From: a bacterium UBP1_UBA4783
GTDB taxonomy: Bacteria > Krumholzibacteriota > Krumholzibacteriia > Krumholzibacteriales > Krumholzibacteriaceae
Assembly: GCA_002403075.1 (NCBI GenBank)
Contig: DHHB01000093.1
Span: 109,255-119,815, forward strand
Direction: 5' to 3'
DNA length: 10,561 nucleotides
The translations under genes and the position numbers were made by a program. The notes under the pieces are model-generated. The model did no database searches. It saw only the letters and a list, made by a program, of their open reading frames with translations, and had not been told where the DNA came from. Shown here piece after piece: positions 7,099-10,561 of this stretch. Within the stretch, counting starts at the first letter, position 1. Every line of letters starts with the position of its first letter.

Positions 7099-7200
7099 AA
7101 AGTTCCCCGTTCGTACCGTGTACCCCTGTATGGTGGGTTTCAGCAACACGTGAGGATGTGAAACACCTCAGGGACAAATCACGGGTAAACAGGGAACTTT
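7099..7200 (+). ncRNA. Candidate structured small RNA of unrecognised family
   Basis: The segment is closed by a perfect 9-bp stem, AAAGTTCCC (7099-7107) with GGGAACTTT (7192-7200). Nested inside are TACCGTG (7114-7120) with CACGGGTA (7180-7187, one bulged G), CCCTG (7124-7128) with CAGGG (7169-7173), and GGT/ACC plus GTTTCA (7137-7142) with TGAAAC (7159-7164). These leave a 16-base apical loop at 7143-7158. The rod-like outline recalls SRP or 6S RNA, but the SRP domain IV signature (GGAAGGAAGCAG) is absent on both strands, and the large central bubble of 6S is missing. It is not a tRNA or tmRNA. The plus strand is favoured because a promoter-like -10 box ends 6 bases before the stem. The minus strand remains possible, because the stem is followed there by TTTATTTTAT. 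Confidence 0.5.
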
Positions 7201-7238
7201 CCGCGTGCATCGACGCGGATAATCAAGAGTCGTGCCAT
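7179..7238 (-). CDS. Possible 19-residue leader peptide or small ORF
   Basis: ATG at 7238 has a perfect AGGAGG six bases upstream (7250-7245). It encodes 19 residues (MARLLIIRVDARGKFPVYP) and stops at 7179 inside the structured element. The Shine-Dalgarno sequence lies in the loop of a small hairpin (CGGCC 7242-7246 with GGCCG 7255-7259). A lone TATAAT occurs at 7291-7286 without a clear -35 box. No family is recognised. In GC-rich DNA a purine-rich motif before a short frame can arise by chance. Confidence 0.25.
   Translation of the reverse strand: MARLLIIRVDARGKFPVYP
7222..7237 (-). promoter_or_regulatory. Near-consensus σ54 (-24/-12) element
   Basis: On the minus strand TGGCACG (7237-7231), four bases, then TTGAT (7226-7222). 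This matches the σ54 consensus TGGCACG-N4-TTGCW in sequence and spacing, except that the nearly invariant -12 C is A. Transcription would begin near 7211 and run through the structured element towards the HU gene. The same bases overlap the ATG of the 19-codon frame, so both cannot be relied on at once. Confidence 0.3.
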
Positions 7239-7397
7239 TCCCGGCCTCCTCTCCGGCCGTACGGCAACGCGCGTATCGGCAAGGAATTATAGCGGCGCCG
7301 AAGCGCGCTCTCCGCCGCCGCCGCGCGGCGCGCTCGTGCGCGCGCGTTGCCGCCGGTATCAGTCGCATTGCGATTTACACGATGGAAAGGATTCGTC

Positions 7398-7412
7398 CGG
7401 CGCTTCGCGCCG
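7398..7412 (-). terminator. Weak hairpin downstream of the AcsE-like gene
   Basis: A 6-bp stem, CGGCGC-gaa-GCGCCG on the minus strand, begins 14 bases after the stop codon. It is followed by GACGAATCCTTTCC, which has no continuous U-tract. It could mark the transcript end, but a factor-dependent end is equally likely. Confidence 0.3.
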
Positions 7413-7426
7413 CTCCGCGCAGAGGG

Positions 7427-8233
7427 CTACGCGCGCGTTCGCCGCTCGCGATACGCGCGGAGGTAGCGCCTGCATCCGGGATCGACGCCCGCGATCGCGG
7501 AGGCGGCCGCGAGCGATCGCGCGAGCTCGCGGTCGGTCGTGTCGCAGACGAGCGCCGTCGCGCCCGCGGCGACGAGCATGGCGGCGAAGGTCCGATTGAC
7601 GAGCGCGCGCTCCGGGAGCCCGTACGACACGTTCGAGAGCCCGGCGATCCGCCCGAACTCCGGATGGCGCGCCGCGACCGCGCGGAGCGTCTCGAGCGCG
7701 GCGAGGGGACCTTCCGGCGACGTCGCCGCGGGCATGATCACGGGATCGAGGAATATTCTCTGGGGCGCGATCCCCGCTTCCCGCGCCCTCCCGACGGCGA
7801 GGTCCGCGAGCGCGGCCCTTCCGTCGGAGGAAGCGGGGACGCCGGCGCGGCTCTTCAGCATGACGACCGCTCCCGCGCCCGACCGCGCGAGCGCGGCGAA
7901 CGCCGGGCCGAGCGTTTCGTCGTCGCAGGAGAGTGAATTGACGACGCAGGCCCCGCCGAACTCCGCGCCGAGCCGAAGGAGGAGCGCCTCGTCGGATCCG
8001 TCGAACACGATCGACGCGCCGAGGCGGTCGCGCAGGAGACGCCCTCCCCAGCGCAGCGCCTCCTCCTCCCCGCCCATGAGCATGGCCGCGTTCAGGTCGA
8101 CGAGCGACGCGCCCCCCTCGATTTGCGATCGCGCCAGCGACAGCAGCGCCTCGCCGTCCCGTTCGGCGAAGATCCGTTTCGCCTCGGGACGCGAGCTGTT
8201 GAGTTTCTCGCCGACGAGGATGATCGTGTCCAC
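7427..8233 (-). CDS. AcsE-like methyltetrahydrofolate:corrinoid/iron-sulfur protein methyltransferase (pterin-binding TIM barrel)
   Basis: This 268-residue protein, close to the usual AcsE length of about 262, is a full pterin-binding barrel. It begins VDTIILVGEKLNSS, matching the LIIGERIN start of AcsE. The residues that bind methyltetrahydrofolate in the Moorella enzyme (D75, N96, D160, N199) are all conserved here as D78 (FDGSD), N99 (VNSLS), D163 (FLDPVI) and N201 (GLSNVS). In acetogens AcsE moves a methyl group from methyltetrahydrofolate to the corrinoid protein AcsCD; no such partner is in this window, so the acceptor here is unknown. Dihydropteroate synthase is less likely given the AcsE-type end motifs (NRTF, CDTTDRE). 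GTG at 8233 is chosen as start because the homology begins there and GGAGGGG lies upstream. It begins 20 bases after the GlmU-like gene and is likely co-transcribed with it. Confidence 0.85.
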   Translation of the reverse strand: MDTIILVGEKLNSSRPEAKRIFAERDGEALLSLARSQIEGGASLVDLNAAMLMGGEEEALRWGGRLLRDRLGASIVFDGSDEALLLRLGAEFGGACVVNSLSCDDETLGPAFAALARSGAGAVVMLKSRAGVPASSDGRAALADLAVGRAREAGIAPQRIFLDPVIMPAATSPEGPLAALETLRAVAARHPEFGRIAGLSNVSYGLPERALVNRTFAAMLVAAGATALVCDTTDRELARSLAAASAIAGVDPGCRRYLRAYRERRTRA

Positions 8234-8253
8234 GGCGTCTTTCCCCTCCACCG

Positions 8254-9654
8254 TCAGAGAGATCCGCCGGCGAGCCGGCAGAGACGGAAAACCGCTTTGA
8301 AGAGCTCGGCGTGCGCCTCCGTGAACGGAACGCTTCGGCGGTCCATCATCGTCCGCGCCGTCTCGATCGCGTCGTCCAGACCGCAGAGCACGAACTCCGG
8401 CTCCGTCCGCCACGTGAAGCTCGACACGAACTTCGGCGCGAACCCCGACGTCATGACGTTCGCGTTGAAGCCGACGACGGCGCCCGCGTCGAGACGAGAG
8501 TTGACCGCGACCTTCGCGTGATCGCCGATCGTCGCGCCGAGAAACCGGCGCCCCGTGTCGCGCATGCGGCCGGCGGTCCACGAACGGACGAGCCCGTAAT
8601 TGTTCTTGAGATCGCTCGTGCAGCTTCCCGCGCCGATGTTCACCCACGAGCCCGCGCACGAATGCCCGACGAAGCCGTCGTGCTGCTTGTTGCCGAAGGG
8701 GAAGAAAATGCTCTCCTCCACTTCGCCGCCGACCCTGCACTGCCGCCCGAGCGTCGTGCCGTGGCCGATCTTCGCGCCTCCCCGAACGATCGATCCCTCG
8801 CCGATCGCGCACGGCCCGTAGATGATCGCGTTCGGCTCTATGCGGACGCCGTTCGCGACGACGATCGCCCCCTCGCTCGCGTCGAGCACCGTCCCCGACC
8901 GCACCTCGACGTCGGAGCCGATCACGATGTCGTTCTCGTTGATGAGCTCGACCCCCTTGAAGAGCTCGGTCTCGGGAGACGTTCCGCGGAGCGGCGACTT
9001 CTGAAAATCGTCGTCGATGCACGCGCGGTTTTCGCCGATGAGCTGCCAGCACTGAGACACGAGGCGCACGTTGGACTCTTCGAGCTTCACGCCGTTCTGC
9101 GCCCCCCACTTGGCGAGCGCTTTGCCGCGCGCCGCGTCGCCGTCCCCCCGGTCCTTCGGATCGATCGCGGCGCCGAGGGAGGCGATCCGCTTGATCTCGT
9201 TCGCGGCCCGCTCGACGCTCTCGTCCGAGATCATCGCGCCCACGTGGGCGGCGAGAGCGGACGCCCGCTCGCCGGAGAGCCGCGCGGCGACGATCGTCCC
9301 TTTCTTGCGGAGCAGCGTGCCCGCGGCGAGTCCGGCGACGAGATCGCGCAGCTCGGACCCGTACGCGAGAAGGCGCCCGTTGAGAAAGAGGATCTCCTCG
9401 CCCGGGACCGCCCCGTTCACCGCGCAGGGCCGTCCGCCCCGTCTCTCCTCGTCCGCCGCGAGCGCCGCCGCGAGGTAGGGACGGCAGAGAAGGATGATGG
9501 ACTGCGGATCGATCTCGTCGACGAGGCGGTCCTTCAACGTGTGCGTCCCGACGGAGAGCTCGAACACGGGACGGGCGAGGGAAAGCGGGAAAAAATTGGG
9601 ATACCGGTCGTCCTCGAAGATGCACAGGATTGGGGGGGAGGTGGTCGAATGCAT
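8254..9654 (-). CDS. Alternative-form GlmU-like sugar nucleotidyltransferase with left-handed beta-helix
   Basis: This 466-residue protein matches the alternative bacterial GlmU group known mainly from Bacteroidetes and relatives (predicted UDP-GlcNAc diphosphorylase / GlcN-1-phosphate N-acetyltransferase). The N-terminal part starts ILCIFEDDRY and has PLSLARPVFEL (about 24-34), the alternative signature, and lacks the canonical GxGTRM loop. From about residue 225 comes a left-handed beta-helix of hexapeptide repeats (IGSDVEV, VRIEPNAIIYGPCAIGEG), then the acyltransferase motif FPFGNKQHDGFVGHS and WVNIGAGSCTSDLKNNYG. It would act in the cytoplasm to make UDP-GlcNAc for cell envelope synthesis. 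The ATG at 9654 is preferred over one at 9690, because the upstream ATG lies within a perfect 11-bp hairpin and would add only an Arg-rich tail absent from the family. No strong ribosome binding site is visible. Downstream it is linked to the AcsE-like gene. Confidence 0.85.
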   Translation of the reverse strand: MHSTTSPPILCIFEDDRYPNFFPLSLARPVFELSVGTHTLKDRLVDEIDPQSIILLCRPYLAAALAADEERRGGRPCAVNGAVPGEEILFLNGRLLAYGSELRDLVAGLAAGTLLRKKGTIVAARLSGERASALAAHVGAMISDESVERAANEIKRIASLGAAIDPKDRGDGDAARGKALAKWGAQNGVKLEESNVRLVSQCWQLIGENRACIDDDFQKSPLRGTSPETELFKGVELINENDIVIGSDVEVRSGTVLDASEGAIVVANGVRIEPNAIIYGPCAIGEGSIVRGGAKIGHGTTLGRQCRVGGEVEESIFFPFGNKQHDGFVGHSCAGSWVNIGAGSCTSDLKNNYGLVRSWTAGRMRDTGRRFLGATIGDHAKVAVNSRLDAGAVVGFNANVMTSGFAPKFVSSFTWRTEPEFVLCGLDDAIETARTMMDRRSVPFTEAHAELFKAVFRLCRLAGGSL

Positions 9655-9678
9655 GCCGCCGCGTTCCGCCGCCCGGCG

Positions 9679-9703
9679 GCGCCGGCGCATCGTGCGCCGG
9701 CGC
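9679..9703. repeat. Perfect 11-bp inverted repeat between tRNA-Ala and the GlmU-like gene
   Basis: GCGCCGGCGCA (9679-9689) and TGCGCCGGCGC (9693-9703) are exact complements around a 3-base loop, giving a very stable hairpin. On the minus strand it lies about 30 bases after the tRNA and 25 bases before the GlmU-like start. No U-tract follows in either direction. It may be a processing or folding barrier between the tRNA and the downstream message. Confidence 0.6.
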
Positions 9704-9725
9704 GTTCCGGGTCGTATCAGGTGAT

Positions 9726-9732
9726 AAAAAAA
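9726..9732 (-). terminator. T7 tract directly after the tRNA 3' CCA
   Basis: Seven T residues on the minus strand follow the encoded CCA without a gap. There is no dedicated hairpin between the tRNA and the tract, but the T-arm and acceptor stem could serve as one. Termination or 3' processing here is plausible; read-through to the GlmU-like gene cannot be excluded. Confidence 0.4.
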
Positions 9733-9808
9733 TGGTGGAGTTGACGGGGCTCGAACCCGTGGCCTCTTGACTGCCAGTCAAGTGCTCTCCCAGCTGAGCT
9801 ACAACCCC
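9733..9808 (-). tRNA. tRNA-Ala (anticodon GGC)
   Basis: The 76-base cloverleaf includes an encoded CCA. The acceptor stem GGGGTTG pairs with CAACTCC and contains the G3·U70 wobble pair that identifies alanine tRNAs. The D-arm is AGCTCAGCTGGGAGAGC. The anticodon arm CTTGA-CTGGCAG-TCAAG has the anticodon GGC, which reads GCC and GCT. The T-arm contains GGTTCGAGCCCC. Discriminator base is A. No partial copy of its 3' end is seen elsewhere in the window, so there is no sign of an integration site here. Confidence 0.97.
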
Positions 9809-9820
9809 ATGCAGCCCCTA

Positions 9821-9848
9821 ATTCTAATAAGATACGCGCGGTAGTCAA
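9821..9848 (-). promoter_or_regulatory. σ70-type promoter for tRNA-Ala
   Basis: On the minus strand TTGACT (9848-9843), a 16-base spacer, then TAGAAT (9826-9821), each one base from consensus. The -10 box ends 12 bases before the mature tRNA 5' end, leaving a short leader for RNase P to remove. Confidence 0.6.
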
Positions 9849-9884
9849 GCGGTAAATTGCCCCGGCCTCCGCGCGACTCCGCGC

Positions 9885-9913
9885 TTGACGCAGGCGCGGA
9901 AAGCATCTAGAGT
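9885..9913 (+). promoter_or_regulatory. σ70-type promoter for the NfeD-like gene
   Basis: TTGACG (9885-9890), exactly 17 bases, then TAGAGT (9908-9913). The start site would fall near 9920, just before the GGGAG ribosome binding site (9920-9924), so the leader would be about 12 bases. The promoter is divergent from that of tRNA-Ala in the 123-base spacer. Confidence 0.5.
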
Positions 9914-9931
9914 GCGCAGGGGAGTGATGCT

Positions 9932-10561
9932 ATGAACAATCGAACCTTTCGAATCGCCTTCACGGCGCTCGCGTTGGCGCTCGCGGCGCCTCGCGCCTGC
10001 GGCGCCGCCGGCCGGGTCATGATCGTCCCGGTCAGAGACGAGATCCAGCTCGGAATCGCCCCCTTCGTCGAACGCGCGACGAAGCAGGCGAACGCGGGCG
10101 GCTTCGATCTCATCGTGTACGAGATCAACACCTTCGGAGGACGTCTCGACGCCGCGGTCACGATCAGGGACGCGATCATCAACTCGCGCGTACGCACGAT
10201 CGCGTTCATCGACAAACGGGCGATCTCGGCGGGCGTTCTCATCGCGCTCGCCGCGGATCGCATCTACATGCATCCGCAATCGACGATGGGCGCGGCGGAG
10301 CCGGTCTCCATGGGGATCGGAGGCGGCGCCGGCGAAGTGAGCGAGAAAGTCGTCTCGTACTGGCGCACGGAGCTTCGCTCGACCGCAGAGAAGAACAACC
10401 GGCGCGGCGACGTGGCCGAAGCGTTCGCGGACAAGAGCGTCGAGATCCCCGGCGTGAACGAGGAGGGCAAGCTCCTCTCGCTCTCGACGCGGCAGGCGCT
10501 CGAGCTCGGCATGGCGGACGGCTCGGCGGAGACGGTCGCCGACGTGCTCGCGCTCGAGGGG
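9932..10561 (+). CDS. NfeD-type membrane-associated ClpP-class serine protease, 3' end outside window
   Basis: The ATG at 9932 has GGGAG seven bases upstream, and the frame stays open for 210 codons to the edge. Residues 1-25 form a signal peptide (hydrophobic IAFTALALALAA core) that places the protease domain outside the cytoplasmic membrane. The ClpP/SppA-like fold is shown by IVYEINTFGGRLDAA (strand and oxyanion region), then RAISAGVLIALAADRIYM with nucleophile S99, and STMGAAEPV. K139 in SEKVVSY aligns with the lysine of the Ser-Lys dyad of the archaeal NfeD homologue 1510-N (Ser97/Lys138), so the enzyme looks active. Family members cleave hydrophobic C-terminal segments of stomatin-like partners and usually continue into transmembrane segments and a C-terminal OB fold, which would lie past the window edge. 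A stomatin gene would be expected downstream. Confidence 0.85.
   Translation, partial: MNNRTFRIAFTALALALAAPRACGAAGRVMIVPVRDEIQLGIAPFVERATKQANAGGFDLIVYEINTFGGRLDAAVTIRDAIINSRVRTIAFIDKRAISAGVLIALAADRIYMHPQSTMGAAEPVSMGIGGGAGEVSEKVVSYWRTELRSTAEKNNRRGDVAEAFADKSVEIPGVNEEGKLLSLSTRQALELGMADGSAETVADVLALEG

Larger units (their letters stand above)
7201..7426. other. Spacer between the structured element and the AcsE-like gene
   Basis: No long protein gene is supported in these 226 bases. They hold the hairpin CCGCGT-gcatcg-ACGCGG (7201-7218) directly after the structured element, the minus-strand σ54-like element and short ORF, the lone minus-strand TATAAT, and a very GC-rich run of CG repeats (about 7295-7350). 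A weak hairpin follows the AcsE-like gene. Confidence 0.5.

Noticed and set aside
7099..7200. SRP RNA, 6S RNA or tmRNA as identity of the structured element
   Set aside because: SRP domain IV and tmRNA signatures are absent on both strands, and there is no 6S-type central bubble. The length (~102 bases) is also short for 6S or tmRNA.
9655..9690. Twelve-codon N-terminal extension of the GlmU-like protein (MRRRRRAAERGG)
   Set aside because: It starts inside a perfect hairpin, has no ribosome binding site, and the family begins at the ILCIFEDDRY strand.
7427..9781. A single minus-strand frame of 784 codons ending with the AcsE-like protein
   Set aside because: Only its last 268 codons match a family. 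The upstream part is an out-of-frame shadow of the GlmU-like gene and even overlaps the tRNA.
9998..10000. C23 of the NfeD-like protein as a lipoprotein cysteine
   Set aside because: The preceding residues (P-R-A) do not fit a lipobox. An ordinary signal peptide or membrane anchor fits better.
1..10561. CRISPR arrays, insertion sequences or integration scars
   Set aside because: No spaced direct repeats, no transposase motifs and no duplicated tRNA 3' end were seen.

Overview
The window is GC-rich bacterial chromosome, densely coded. A σ54-dependent regulatory block, an alternative GlmU-type enzyme paired with an AcsE-like methyltransferase, a PorV/PorQ-type outer membrane protein and an AURKAIP1/COX24-type mini ribosomal protein together suggest the Fibrobacteres–Chlorobi–Bacteroidetes neighbourhood or a related uncultured phylum (for example Krumholzibacteria- or Eisenbacteria-like). 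This placement is an inference from gene content; no rRNA or marker gene fixes it.

Layout. At the left edge, a PorV/PorQ-like outer membrane protein runs off the window on the minus strand and has its own good promoter (966-994). Next, still on the minus strand, is a co-directional cluster. In transcription order it holds an HU-family protein (6617-6892), a 31-residue basic ribosomal-type protein (6416-6511), a single-domain PilZ protein (6016-6375), a sensor kinase with an N-terminal receiver domain (3889-5982), an NtrC-type response regulator (2508-3878) and a second σ54 activator with a degenerate receiver (998-2491). The last three genes are separated by only 10-16 bases. A TTGACA promoter with a strongly AT-rich flank lies upstream of HU.

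Upstream of HU, from 7031 to 7426, there is no recognisable long gene. This stretch holds the most unusual feature of the window: a ~102-base segment (7099-7200) whose ends are perfect 9-bp inverted complements, with three further nested stems. It starts where a plus-strand promoter would begin transcription. On the opposite strand the same area has a near-consensus -24/-12 element and a 19-codon reading frame with a perfect Shine-Dalgarno sequence. I do not recognise the RNA family.

To the right, again on the minus strand, lie tRNA-Ala(GGC) (9733-9808), an alternative-form GlmU-like nucleotidyltransferase/acyltransferase (8254-9654) and an AcsE-like methyltetrahydrofolate methyltransferase (7427-8233). 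Divergent from the tRNA, an NfeD/SppA-like membrane serine protease (9932 onward) runs off the right edge.

How they may work together: HU and the small ribosomal protein are growth-linked genes. The downstream PilZ, kinase and two σ54 activators would connect cyclic-di-GMP and a cytoplasmic or redox-type signal (GAF and PAS sensing) to σ54 promoters whose location is unknown. Co-transcription of the six genes is plausible from spacing and strand but not proven.
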